28,390 bases of DNA from contig CP070658.1 of the NCBI GenBank assembly GCA_020355105.1, forward strand, positions 2,104,454-2,132,843, read 5' to 3'. Position numbers and translations under genes: made by a program. The first letter of the stretch is position 1, and every line of letters starts with the position of its first letter. Positions 1-7,981 of this stretch are shown piece after piece. The notes beneath the pieces are model-generated. The model was not told where the DNA came from. It saw only the letters and a program-made list of their open reading frames with translations, and did no database searches. Source of the stretch: Candidatus Thorarchaeota archaeon (GTDB lineage: Archaea > Asgardarchaeota > Thorarchaeia > Thorarchaeales > Thorarchaeaceae).

Positions 1-1061
1 GGGCCAACATCTCCTGGAGGGACGGCCAAGCCATCGTGACCGTGAGTGACAATCTCTCCTGGTCCGTACACATTTGTGGTCACAACCGGAACCCCACAGG
101 CCATGGCCTCTATGATTGAAAGACCAAACGGCTCTCTCCTTGAAGGGTAGAGGAAGACTCTACTCCCGTTGATTAGGTCCGGTACTCTCTCGGTTTCCAC
201 CACTCCGAGATAGTCGACCATCTCCAATACGCCCTTCTCTTCGAAATCTTGGAACAGTGTGTCCTTGTAGGATCCATCCCCGGTCATGAGCATCTTGAGG
301 TCTGGAAAATGCTGCTTGAGTTGAAGAAGCATCTCAGGAAACAGGTCTACTGCCTTCATGGTTTCAAGTCTGCCAAGGAATGCGATATCCCACTGCTTAT
401 GGATATCAGGTCTGGGACTGAATACTGAGAGATTCACTGCATTCTGAAGAGTAGTCACTCTATCTGCCAGATTCTCGGGAGTTAGGTGCTCCCGAAGGGT
501 CTTGGCGACGTTCTCACTAACTGCAAGCACCAAGTCGAATGGCATATGCGAAGCAAATTGTTCGTAGTCCGTTGTGTCGGTCCCGTTTGGCAGTATTAGT
601 GGCTTGGGTAGGCCATGAATGGACACCACCGCTGGGATGCTTGTCACTTCTTCGCTCTTCTGTAGAGTCTCCAAGACGCGGTTGAACACCACGTAGGTGC
701 TGTGCGCATGAATCATATCTGGCTTGACATCAACAAGCAGTCTGCCAAGTTGTTCTGCCAACAACCACACATTCTGTTCCAAGTCGCCTGGTGCGAAGAG
801 TTGCTCCGCTGCCGTAGACCTTTCGTCCTCAGACAGTGCGTAAAACTCCCACTTGCGTGCTTCCAACAGATTGCCGGGGAGATGAAAGAGTGTGTAGTGA
901 GAACGAACGATCTTGTCTGAGAACTCACGAGCTGGTGCCTGAGTCACTACGTACGACTCATGACCTTCTGAAACGAGCTCCGCAGATAGGTAATGCAGTA
1001 TTGCTTCGTACCCACCAAGACCGGCAGGGTTAAGGCTATCACAAAGGTGGAGAATCCTCAT
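1..1061 (-). CDS. Glycosyltransferase family 4 (GT-B fold), 3'-truncated by window edge
   Basis: About 353 codons are visible from an ATG at 1061, and the C-terminus runs off the window. The N-terminus has the acceptor-side GT-B signature (MRILHLCDSLNPAGLGGYE) and a later IHAHS strand. The C-terminal half shows the nucleotide-sugar site: DIAFLGRLETMKAVDLF, then LYPSRREPFGLSIIEAMACG and GEIVTHGHDGLAVPPGD, with the E-x7-E type motif of GT4 enzymes. Such enzymes transfer a sugar from an activated donor to lipid, glycan or protein at the cytoplasmic membrane face; donor and acceptor cannot be told here. It is divergent from the nucleotidyltransferase-like gene, with 58 bases between them. I translated it directly from the reverse strand. 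Confidence 0.9.
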   Translation of the reverse strand, partial: MRILHLCDSLNPAGLGGYEAILHYLSAELVSEGHESYVVTQAPAREFSDKIVRSHYTLFHLPGNLLEARKWEFYALSEDERSTAAEQLFAPGDLEQNVWLLAEQLGRLLVDVKPDMIHAHSTYVVFNRVLETLQKSEEVTSIPAVVSIHGLPKPLILPNGTDTTDYEQFASHMPFDLVLAVSENVAKTLREHLTPENLADRVTTLQNAVNLSVFSPRPDIHKQWDIAFLGRLETMKAVDLFPEMLLQLKQHFPDLKMLMTGDGSYKDTLFQDFEEKGVLEMVDYLGVVETERVPDLINGSRVFLYPSRREPFGLSIIEAMACGVPVVTTNVYGPGEIVTHGHDGLAVPPGDVG

Positions 1062-1119
1062 ACTCAGGCCTTGCAGACTCAATCAAGGATGTCTAATCTA
1101 TCTATCGAGGAACACGCCA

Positions 1120-2208
1120 GTGAATCGACGAGATGTGAAAGAACCTGCATTGGTCAGTCTCCCAGACCGTGTCCGTGACCGTGACGTGTTTCACGACAAG
1201 GATGGGAGGGTCTTTGTCACTCTCGGTTATATCCAACCAACGAATCGAATTCTCTCCTTCTTCAAATATGCACCTCATCCTGACGGCAAGTGGGTTTCAG
1301 GAGAACAGCGGTACGAGCGCATTTTCTGGGGTGGAGGAGCATCAGCGTCCGAGGGCATGGCGAAGGCCCCTGATGACTACCTAGTATACGACGAACACTT
1401 CGGTGTAGAACTCCTGGAGGTGCCCAGAGATGATGTTGGTAAATACTTCAGTCCTGAAATCAGACTGAAGGAGATCATTGACGACGGAGCCAAGGATCCA
1501 TTGGAGAAGAGCGTGGGTGAGATGGCTGAAACTCTCCATGACACACTTGGAATCCCTCTGGAACGGTTGGGAGTCACGGGCAGCATCGCTTGGAAGGCAC
1601 ACGACCCGTCCTTCTCTGACATCAACATGAACATCTACGGCCTTCAAGCCTCGTGGCAACTTCAGAATTGCTACGATGAGGTTGCAGAAAAGAACCCACA
1701 CATGCGTCTTAGGGAACTGCATGAATGGGAACGCACCATGTCCCGAGTCGTTGCTCGTATCCCAGTACTCCCTGTGGAGGACATGAAGACGCTGTTCACA
1801 AGAAGGAAAGGGCTTCTCTGCAACGAACGGAGTATCGGGGTCATGCCCATTCTTCTCCCAGATGAAACTCCAATCATACACGGAAGTGAGTCATACACAA
1901 CCGTGACCGTCTCCCCTGTGCGCGTCGAAATGGAGGTCACAAGCGAGAGATATGGTCTGTTTCTTCCCGCAATCTATGAAGGTCTTTCTGACCCGCTCGA
2001 TGTCATAGAAGGGGGCCAGGTATCAAGGATAATGGTGTATGAGGGGTCGTTCAGAGGACTCATACGAGAAGGAGACAGAGTAGAGGTGTCGGGCATAATT
2101 CAGAGAGTTGCACCAACAGGAAACAGGGGTGAACTCTCCTACCAGATGATGGTTGGTTCGAAGGTGGGGGCAGGTAAGGAGTTCATTCGCCTTGTCAGTA
2201 AGGCCTAG
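1120..2208 (+). CDS. Nucleotidyltransferase-fold protein, probably catalytically degenerate (paralogue of the facing gene)
   Basis: 362 aa from a GTG start with a GAGG SD about 9 bases upstream. It aligns along its length with the facing gene at 2205-3302: an N-terminal beta-rich part with a shared R-D-R-D motif (residues 19-22), a nucleotidyltransferase core with G154-S155, then after 11 residues D167-I168-N169, and a beta-rich C-terminal part after about residue 255. The family signature is G-S-x(n)-D-x-D plus a third acid on a later strand. Here the second acid is Asn, and the strand matching VEFEP of the paralogue reads IGVMPIL, so the third acid also seems lost. This suggests a non-catalytic or regulatory copy. 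Both resemble the archaeal 'predicted nucleotidyltransferase' group (COG1665-like, from memory). The substrate is unknown. The last 4 bases overlap the end of the convergent gene. Confidence 0.75.
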   Translation: MNRRDVKEPALVSLPDRVRDRDVFHDKDGRVFVTLGYIQPTNRILSFFKYAPHPDGKWVSGEQRYERIFWGGGASASEGMAKAPDDYLVYDEHFGVELLEVPRDDVGKYFSPEIRLKEIIDDGAKDPLEKSVGEMAETLHDTLGIPLERLGVTGSIAWKAHDPSFSDINMNIYGLQASWQLQNCYDEVAEKNPHMRLRELHEWERTMSRVVARIPVLPVEDMKTLFTRRKGLLCNERSIGVMPILLPDETPIIHGSESYTTVTVSPVRVEMEVTSERYGLFLPAIYEGLSDPLDVIEGGQVSRIMVYEGSFRGLIREGDRVEVSGIIQRVAPTGNRGELSYQMMVGSKVGAGKEFIRLVSKA

Positions 2209-3302
2209 TACTCGACGGCATCTATGGTCCTGAGAACATTGGCCTCCCAACCAGGTACATAGCTTATCGCTATCTGCTCATATTCTGTGCTCTTTCGCTC
2301 TACCTTCTCAAGAACGCCAGAAACCAATACTTCCTCATCTCTGAAGGCCATCATTCGAAATTGCTCTATGTAGTTGAGAACTCTGGTGGGTGATGCGCTT
2401 GCGTCGCCGTTCAGCACTTCAAGCGTTTCGATTCCATACTCGCTTGGCATGTAGTAACCATCATCATGCTCAGTGATGCGAGCCCTGACAGTGATTCGGT
2501 CACCCGGAGTCATTATTGCATCCTCAGCAAGATTGTCAATCTCGTCAAATCTACGAATAGGCTCGAACTCCACCTTGAGGAAGGGATCTCTTGCCCCTGG
2601 CAGGATACCATAGATGCCCTTTCGACGATGGTGCGCAATTATTTCTTCACGGGTAATCGCAGTAAAAGGAGACGGCTTCTCCAAGAACTGTTCCACTTCC
2701 ACTACAAACTCGTTCGCCAGATACCCGTCTGGTTCAGCATACCATTCAAGCAGAAGCGGCCGAAGTTCTTCGAAAGTCTTCTTTCCGTAGACAGTGATGT
2801 CCAGATCCGAGTATTGTGGATGGTATATCCCCGCAAGGAGGCTACCGAATATACCGAGATCCGACTGTCTTATCGATGTGTTCTCTACAAGATAACCAAT
2901 GAGTTCAACCAAGAGGTCTGCAAGAAGGTCATCAGGTGGGGAAGCAAGCATCTTCTTCAGACCCTTGTCTGTTCTGAGAACCTCACTGATGTCAGGATGT
3001 CTTACTCCAACAAGGTTGGTGTCAAGAGGGGGATAATGGACTGTGAACTGGGGATACTTCTCATTAACAAACTCGACACCTTCAGGCCCATAGAACTTGC
3101 AGTATCCCTTCTTCCGTATTCGTCTATCCAGTAGAGTGTCAGACTTGAATATGGACATAGGCACGTATTCAGGGTCGCACACGTATCCCTCTGAGGGATG
3201 CCAGTATCCGTAGACGCGGAAGAAGATGCCTGGTTCTGTCAGAATCAAGTCCCGGTCTCTGAGCGTAGTAGTCTTTTCAGGCATTGTCGCATCCCAGTCC
3301 AT
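2205..3302 (-). CDS. Predicted archaeal nucleotidyltransferase, catalytic acids intact
   Basis: 365 aa from the ATG at 3302. The frame also allows TTG at 3347 or ATG at 3284. I prefer 3302 because a purine-rich BRE-like stretch and ATTATCAT lie about 26-33 bases upstream, as expected for a leaderless archaeal mRNA, and because the conserved R-D-R-D motif follows at once. The core has G153-S154, then after 11 residues D166-L167-D168, and a later strand LKVEFEP that could supply the third acid. This matches the polymerase-beta-like nucleotidyltransferase fold, which transfers an NMP to an unknown acceptor (RNA, protein or small molecule). The C-terminal ~110 residues are beta-rich and may be an OB-like domain (inference). 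A long plus-strand ORF at 2466-3134 lies within it but is judged a shadow. Confidence 0.8.
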   Translation of the reverse strand: MDWDATMPEKTTTLRDRDLILTEPGIFFRVYGYWHPSEGYVCDPEYVPMSIFKSDTLLDRRIRKKGYCKFYGPEGVEFVNEKYPQFTVHYPPLDTNLVGVRHPDISEVLRTDKGLKKMLASPPDDLLADLLVELIGYLVENTSIRQSDLGIFGSLLAGIYHPQYSDLDITVYGKKTFEELRPLLLEWYAEPDGYLANEFVVEVEQFLEKPSPFTAITREEIIAHHRRKGIYGILPGARDPFLKVEFEPIRRFDEIDNLAEDAIMTPGDRITVRARITEHDDGYYMPSEYGIETLEVLNGDASASPTRVLNYIEQFRMMAFRDEEVLVSGVLEKVERKSTEYEQIAISYVPGWEANVLRTIDAVEY

Positions 3303-3382
3303 TGAGATACGCCAAAGAAGCTGAATGATAATCTTTCCTCTCGACAACCAGACTCATTAGGAAATGACGCCCTAAGATACCT

Positions 3383-4444
3383 GTGTCGTCCGGAAGGTCA
3401 TATGTCAAGACAAAGGCCGGCGATGGCGAAACGGCCAGAAAGGCCCTCCTGGAGGCCAAACTCCTAGACACAGAATACAAGATAGTAGATGAATACCAAG
3501 ACCTATACTTTCCATTATCAGGCAAGGCTTCCAAGGCCAAATTGAAGAAGATACTGGCCGGCATAGACTTCGAAACCGGCAAGAGAGAGTTTGTCACGGC
3601 GCATATAGGGCCGAAGACGTTGTCTGATGCTCTTGAAGGAATACTACCCCCAGAACTGTTCGAACACCTGCCACGTGCCTATGACCTCATTGGAGATATC
3701 GCAGTTCTTGAACTACCTGATGAGCTAGCTGACTTTGGGAGGGAGATAGCGTCAGCTTTTCAGTCAGTACACAAGAACTTCTCAACAGTCCTGGGCAAGC
3801 GAGGTGCCATAACCGGAACTACAAGAGTTCGTCAGTATGACCTGCTTGCTGGTCAGAGAAAGACCCGAACCATTCACACAGAATACGGCTGCAGAATCGC
3901 AGTAGATGTCGCAAAGGCCTACTTCAGTCCTAGACTGCTTGAGGAGCATAACAGGGTTGCAAATCTGGTCATGGATGGCGAAACTGTGGTTGACATGTTC
4001 ACTGGAGTCGGCCCTTTCGCGCTACACATTGCCAGAAGACACAGTGCAAGGGTCTATGCTATCGACATCAACGCTGATGCTATTGATTTGCTCAGAGAGA
4101 GCATTGAGCTTAATCGACTGATAGGTGAGGTCATCCCCATACTGGGAGATGCGCATGACTACGTTCAGAGCAGTTTCGATGCAGATGTTGACCGTGTGAT
4201 AATGAATCATCCAACAGGTGCATTCGAGTTTGTAGGGGATGCATGCAAAGCTCTGAGGGAGGACGGAGTTTTGCATTATTACGACTTCGCAGGTGGAGAA
4301 GACCCTGAGAGCAGCGTTCAGGAGAAGATAGAAGATCTTGTGAGAGAGTCGGGCAGAGAAGTACAGAGCGTTGACGTGATACGAAGGGTTCGTGATAGTG
4401 CCCCTTACGAGTACCAGATGGTCGTTGATCTGGTCATTCGCTGA
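3383..4444 (+). CDS. trm5: tRNA (guanine37-N1)-methyltransferase, Trm5/Taw2-like
   Basis: 353 aa from GTG at 3383, the first start after an in-frame stop. Residues 1-70 resemble the small D1 domain of archaeal Trm5, which recognises the tRNA outer corner. The D2/D3 part starts at RAYDLIGDIAVLELP. It has TIHTEYGCRIAVDVAKAYFSPR with the candidate catalytic Glu167, the SAM motif DMFTGVGPF (204-212), and motif IV MNHPTGA, which takes the place of the usual N-x-P. The enzyme methylates N1 of G37 in tRNAs, including tRNA-Phe, using SAM, and so makes the substrate of Taw1 encoded at 6965-7918. A Taw2-like aminocarboxypropyl transferase is an alternative because the folds are shared, but the D1 domain and N-x-P motif favour Trm5. 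The 3' end overlaps the convergent DUF371 gene by 11 bases. Confidence 0.85.
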   Translation: MSSGRSYVKTKAGDGETARKALLEAKLLDTEYKIVDEYQDLYFPLSGKASKAKLKKILAGIDFETGKREFVTAHIGPKTLSDALEGILPPELFEHLPRAYDLIGDIAVLELPDELADFGREIASAFQSVHKNFSTVLGKRGAITGTTRVRQYDLLAGQRKTRTIHTEYGCRIAVDVAKAYFSPRLLEEHNRVANLVMDGETVVDMFTGVGPFALHIARRHSARVYAIDINADAIDLLRESIELNRLIGEVIPILGDAHDYVQSSFDADVDRVIMNHPTGAFEFVGDACKALREDGVLHYYDFAGGEDPESSVQEKIEDLVRESGREVQSVDVIRRVRDSAPYEYQMVVDLVIR

Positions 4445-4859
4445 TGAAGAGCAGCTCGCAATCAATGGCAGTTTCAGGCTGTTTCAGCCTCTCTATGAGA
4501 GAACGATTCAGGTCTGAGGCCGCCTTGTTAGCTTCGATCATTAAGGTTCGTCCGCACACAAATGAGCTCTTTCGAGCCACCATGCTGACCAAATCAGAAT
4601 ATGTCAGTCTGGGGTCCCCTCTTCCTTCAATCTCCTCGACCAGGTCCTCCACAGTGAGTTTCAGTACAATACGCGTGTTCGGGGATTTGGCAAGTCGTTT
4701 GAGCTGTGAATCAAGGCTTTGAAGTGTCATATCGGCTCGAACGCCAACAATACACGTACCTCTTGGCGTCAGAGCTGACTCTGATGTAATCTCAACCGTA
4801 GTTCTATGATTTCCAATCACATTTGCATGTCCATAGGCTTGGAACTGCACTCTGTGCAT
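4434..4859 (-). CDS. DUF371 family archaeal protein (function unknown)
   Basis: 141 aa from ATG at 4859. The sequence carries what I recall as the DUF371 (COG2090) pattern: Y-G-H-A-N near residue 9, H-R-T-T-V-E-I-T, TPRGTCIVGVRAD, then GRGDPRLTYSDL and VARKSSFVCGRTLMIEANKAASDL. The family is archaeal and has no known reaction. The conserved His, Thr, Cys and Arg-Gly-Asp residues could form a binding site, but this is unproven. A TATA-like GATAAAAG about 23-30 bases upstream of the ATG suggests a leaderless transcript that shares promoter DNA with the divergent pcm gene. Confidence 0.85.
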   Translation of the reverse strand: MHRVQFQAYGHANVIGNHRTTVEITSESALTPRGTCIVGVRADMTLQSLDSQLKRLAKSPNTRIVLKLTVEDLVEEIEGRGDPRLTYSDLVSMVARKSSFVCGRTLMIEANKAASDLNRSLIERLKQPETAIDCELLFISE

Positions 4860-4880
4860 GTTTCAATGATTGCGCTCAAC

Positions 4881-4890
4881 GCTTTTATCA
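4881..4890. promoter_or_regulatory. Putative shared TATA element between DUF371 gene and pcm
   Basis: The sequence GCTTTTATCA reads as a TATA-like box on both strands. Its centre is about 26 bases from the minus-strand ATG at 4859 and about 34 bases from the plus-strand ATG at 4919. Both distances suit archaeal promoters with no leader or a very short one. It is seen by eye only; the start sites are inferred. Confidence 0.4.
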
Positions 4891-4918
4891 ATGCATGTCA
4901 CATTGTGCAGTGATTGTG

Positions 4919-5596
4919 ATGCGCGACAGCTCCTTCGAGAAACAAGCCGAAACCCTCGCCCAGAATCTTCGCCGCCGAGGATATCTAAAGAGCGAGAGTG
5001 TTGAACGGGCATTCAGAACCGTTCCTCGAGAGGAGTTCGTACTTCCAGAGTCCCGTCGGAACTCATACCGCGATTCACCTCTATCAATAGGGTTGGGCCA
5101 GACGATTTCGGCCCCTCACATGTGTGTAATAATGTGCGAAGGCCTAGACCTTGAAGAGGGACACAATGTGTTAGAGGTGGGCGCTGGGTCGGGGTATCAT
5201 GCTGCTCTATGTGCAGAGATAGTTGCGCCAAAAGGATCTCCCAACCCAGGCCACGTATACACAATAGAGATAGTCAAAGGGCTAATCGACTTCGCCAAAG
5301 CGAATCTAGAGCGGTCCGGATATGCTGATAGAGTTACCGTAATTCATGGTGATGGTGGAGTAGGACTACCAGAGAAAGCTCCCTTTGACAGAATGCTCGT
5401 GGCCGCAGCTGCTCCTGACATTCCTCCCCCTCTGATTGAACAGCTGGCTCCAAGTGGCATCTTATTAATCCCTGTGGGGTCTCGTGGCTTCTATCAGGAG
5501 CTCATGATGGTTGAGAAGAATCAAGACTCCAAAGTGACTAAGAAACGGTGGGGCGGGGTTGCTTTTGTGCCATTGACAGGTGAGTATGGTCACTGA
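4919..5596 (+). CDS. pcm: Protein-L-isoaspartate O-methyltransferase
   Basis: 225 aa from ATG at 4919, close to the usual PIMT length; an upstream in-frame start at 4823 would overlap the divergent gene and adds non-conserved residues. Motifs: SIGLGQTISAPHM (56-68), which holds the substrate-binding loop; the SAM motif VLEVGAGSGYHAALCAEI (from 84); the acidic end of strand 2 in VYTIEIV; and the GDGGVGLPEKAPFDRMLVAAAAPDIPPPL block typical of the family. It repairs proteins by SAM-dependent methylation of L-isoaspartyl residues in the cytoplasm. It ends 2 bases before the convergent ribK gene. Confidence 0.95.
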   Translation: MRDSSFEKQAETLAQNLRRRGYLKSESVERAFRTVPREEFVLPESRRNSYRDSPLSIGLGQTISAPHMCVIMCEGLDLEEGHNVLEVGAGSGYHAALCAEIVAPKGSPNPGHVYTIEIVKGLIDFAKANLERSGYADRVTVIHGDGGVGLPEKAPFDRMLVAAAAPDIPPPLIEQLAPSGILLIPVGSRGFYQELMMVEKNQDSKVTKKRWGGVAFVPLTGEYGH

Positions 5597-5598
5597 GC

Positions 5599-6279
5599 TC
5601 ATTTCACCTTGTGGAGAGGTACCACTGAAAGTGTCACCAGGTCATCATCTTTTAGCTTCAGTTTCGTTCTGAGATTTAAGGGCGAAATCACTTCCAGAAT
5701 GTCCTGTCCATGATGTGTTCGCTGAGCAATTACTACGACGCCATCAACCTTGTGATTCACCCTCACACGATAACAGACAACATCCCCGAAAGTTCGCCCC
5801 TCAAGAGTGAAGCCTGAAACAATGAGGGGTGGAGATTGTTTCATTCTACTTATGGCGCTGCGTGACCCCTCATCAATAATCTTCACATTAAGGGTACCCA
5901 AGAAGGGTGTGAAACCAAGAGCCTCAGCGAATCTTGACGAATAGACATCCACATAGTATGCCCCTTCGCCTAGGCCATGCACCACCCGGCCGGATATCAC
6001 AATCTCCTCCTCACGTGGTGTAAGAGCAAGCTCCAAGTCAATCATTATCTGGCTCAGTTCTTTGATCCCCTTCCTTGTCAGTTGAAGCACCATGCCACTG
6101 ACCGTGTGAGTCCGGGTCACATACCCCTCCTCGACACAGAAGGAAATCCTTCGAGATGCGGTCTGCTGGCTTAATCCAAGAATCTCTCCCAGTCTTCGGG
6201 TCGTTAGAATGGTCTTTCCATGAGTTGCCCCTTCTCGAGCCAGAGCGTACAGTGTAAACCAGATTTCAGGGTTAATCAT
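5599..6279 (-). CDS. ribK: HTH domain fused to CTP-dependent riboflavin kinase (RibK/RbkR type)
   Basis: 226 aa from ATG at 6279. Residues 25-70 form a winged HTH (TTRRLGEILGLSQQTASRRI). The rest is the archaeal riboflavin kinase (DUF120): V-H-G-L-G-E-G-A-Y-Y-V around 100-110, FLGTLNVKI around 127, and a C-terminal THHGQDILEVISPLNLR. The archaeal enzyme makes FMN from riboflavin and uses CTP rather than ATP. HTH-fused forms (RbkR) are known in archaea as repressors of riboflavin genes, so this one may sense its own pathway (established for the family, inferred here). It is the last gene of the minus-strand directon, 28 bases after the translin-like gene. No riboflavin biosynthesis gene is visible beside it. 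Confidence 0.93.
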   Translation of the reverse strand: MINPEIWFTLYALAREGATHGKTILTTRRLGEILGLSQQTASRRISFCVEEGYVTRTHTVSGMVLQLTRKGIKELSQIMIDLELALTPREEEIVISGRVVHGLGEGAYYVDVYSSRFAEALGFTPFLGTLNVKIIDEGSRSAISRMKQSPPLIVSGFTLEGRTFGDVVCYRVRVNHKVDGVVVIAQRTHHGQDILEVISPLNLRTKLKLKDDDLVTLSVVPLHKVK

Positions 6280-6307
6280 GGCGGTCTGTTCTCCACTTTC
6301 CGTCCTA

Positions 6308-6943
6308 TTATTGGTTATCTCTCATGCGGTCTTCGAAGACCCTGAGTTCTCTCACCAAATTCTCTTGCTGGATGGCTGAGGTTATGCTTCCACGTGTGCG
6401 TTCAATTATCGACCTAGCAACGTCACACTTTCTTCTGAGGTCGGGTACCAGGGCATTTGGAAAGTCGAAGGTCTGAATCTCATCGAAGATCTCTTCCATG
6501 AATCCCAACAGGTTGGTTGCTCGATCAACGTCTTCTTGACGAATGTTATCCAGAACGGCTCTCCTGAGTTCTCCCACTGTGTCTGCAAGACCAGTCAGAT
6601 ACGCTCTCGCAGGAATTCCGTACTGCTGAGGGGGTGTGAATCGACCATTTTTCAGTAGTGAGAGCAGATTTGCAGCCTCAGCTATCTCCTGATATGCGAC
6701 ATCTAGACTCCTTGAACGAGCCATGAAATCACTCCCTGCGATCTCTTTGAGGGCTCCCTCCACAATTGCATGCGCCTCTGACAGCAGTACAGCAGCAGTG
6801 TCGAAGCTTCCTCTATGGCTCTCCTTTATTGACTCACTACACTTTCTGACGGCTGATCTTGATAATGGAAGTACTTTCTCACGGACTCCATCATCTCCTT
6901 CAATCTCGGTTCTCAGAGGCTCTAGAATCTCGGATAGCTTCAT
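6308..6943 (-). CDS. Translin-family protein (archaeal)
   Basis: 211 aa, all-helical, starting at ATG 6943. The second half has the translin signature: YGIPARAYLTGLADTVGELRR (108-128), then LDNIRQEDVDRATNLLGFMEEIFDEIQTFDFPN and LRRKCDVARSIIERTRG. Eukaryotic translin and TRAX form octameric RNA-binding particles (C3PO) that trim tRNA and small-RNA fragments; archaeal members form similar oligomers. Whether this copy has the TRAX-type acidic nuclease residues was not resolved. Acidic residues occur in the EEIFDE helix. It lies 21 bases downstream of taw1 and 28 bases upstream of ribK, so an RNA-related role is plausible. Confidence 0.85.
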   Translation of the reverse strand: MKLSEILEPLRTEIEGDDGVREKVLPLSRSAVRKCSESIKESHRGSFDTAAVLLSEAHAIVEGALKEIAGSDFMARSRSLDVAYQEIAEAANLLSLLKNGRFTPPQQYGIPARAYLTGLADTVGELRRAVLDNIRQEDVDRATNLLGFMEEIFDEIQTFDFPNALVPDLRRKCDVARSIIERTRGSITSAIQQENLVRELRVFEDRMRDNQ

Positions 6944-6964
6944 GTCCGTCCCCGACCCCCCCGT

Positions 6965-7918
6965 CTACTGTATCTTCTTTATGTCTTTGCTCCTTGACAA
7001 GAGCACTACTCTACTCTCGACCTGCTCCTCCTGGAGATAGTACCCTGTAAGCGCGGATAGCTTCTTGGAGAATGCACGAATCTCCCGGTGTGATGGAGCA
7101 TTAACGTTACTCATTCTACCCCTAGATGAACCGAGGAACATGTAGCCCTTCACTTCTACGAAATCTGGTTCACCTGATAGAATCAGCTTAGCAAACGAAC
7201 GGGGCTCATGCATGTTGCGACCTGCGACCATTGTAAGTCGATTCACGGTTCTGCATGAGAGTGAATGGAGGGTCTCTTGTGACTCGTTCAGCAGTTTCCA
7301 GCCATCACTTACTATTGGTTTACACAGAGCACGATAGGTCTGTTCATCCGGTGCAGAGAGCGTCACGTAGAGTTGCGTGGGAGGTGTAATATCGGCTAGT
7401 ACGTCTGGTCGTGTTCCATTGGTCACTAGGAATGTTGTCATCCCCCGATTACCCCCTTCCTCAATCAGCTCACTCAGGAACGGATATAGTGTTGGCTCAC
7501 CAGCTAGTGAGATCGCTAGATGTCGAGGTTCCCTGGCTTCATAATATCTCTTCTCGGTCACACTGGTTGCAATTTTGGGATGGTATCCACCAAGTGACCG
7601 TAGGTTGGCCATCATCACCTCATCGAGCAGGTCAGATGGGGCTAGAACTCCACTCTCAGCAACGCTAGTCTGATTCCACATCATCCCGATATCTGACGGA
7701 GTCACTCGCCAACAGAAGTCACAGCTCTGAGTACACTTGTCAACTACCGGAGTCATCTGCAGACATCTGTGACTCTCAATGCCATAGAAGCGCTCTTTGT
7801 AACAGACATCTCCATGGAGTAGACTCTTCTTCTGCCACTGACATGCCTTGAATGCTCCACGCTGTCCAAGTAGGTGATACCCTTGCCGCTTGAGCTTCTC
7901 TCTCAATTCTGTTGGCAT
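6965..7918 (-). CDS. taw1: 4-demethylwyosine synthase (archaeal TYW1), radical SAM
   Basis: 317 aa from ATG at 7918; an upstream TTG at 7930 is possible. With the ATG, the cysteines fall at 26, 39 and 52 (second [4Fe-4S] cluster) and at 62, 66 and 69 in CTQSCDFC (radical SAM cluster). As I recall, these are the same numbers as in Pyrococcus abyssi TYW1, which supports this start. Other family motifs are KKSLLHGDVCYKERFYGI, LAISLAGEPTLYP, TNGTRPDVL and VEVKGYMFLGSSRGR. The enzyme condenses pyruvate carbons onto m1G37 of tRNA-Phe to form imG-14. The substrate is made by Trm5, encoded 2.5 kb away. It lies in a directon between the B12/radical SAM gene and the translin-like gene. Confidence 0.95.
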   Translation of the reverse strand: MPTELREKLKRQGYHLLGQRGAFKACQWQKKSLLHGDVCYKERFYGIESHRCLQMTPVVDKCTQSCDFCWRVTPSDIGMMWNQTSVAESGVLAPSDLLDEVMMANLRSLGGYHPKIATSVTEKRYYEAREPRHLAISLAGEPTLYPFLSELIEEGGNRGMTTFLVTNGTRPDVLADITPPTQLYVTLSAPDEQTYRALCKPIVSDGWKLLNESQETLHSLSCRTVNRLTMVAGRNMHEPRSFAKLILSGEPDFVEVKGYMFLGSSRGRMSNVNAPSHREIRAFSKKLSALTGYYLQEEQVESRVVLLSRSKDIKKIQ

Positions 7919-7981
7919 TTCCGAACTCAATGGCGTCGTCGGCCATATGACTGCGTTGCTTCTTATGAGCCTTTGGCAGTG

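Noticed and set aside
1381..1881. 166-codon minus-strand frame
   Set aside because: Antisense to the plus-strand nucleotidyltransferase paralogue; no motif.
2466..3134. 222-codon open frame on the plus strand
   Set aside because: It lies wholly inside the minus-strand nucleotidyltransferase, which is supported by its paralogue and motifs. The plus frame has no known motif or SD.
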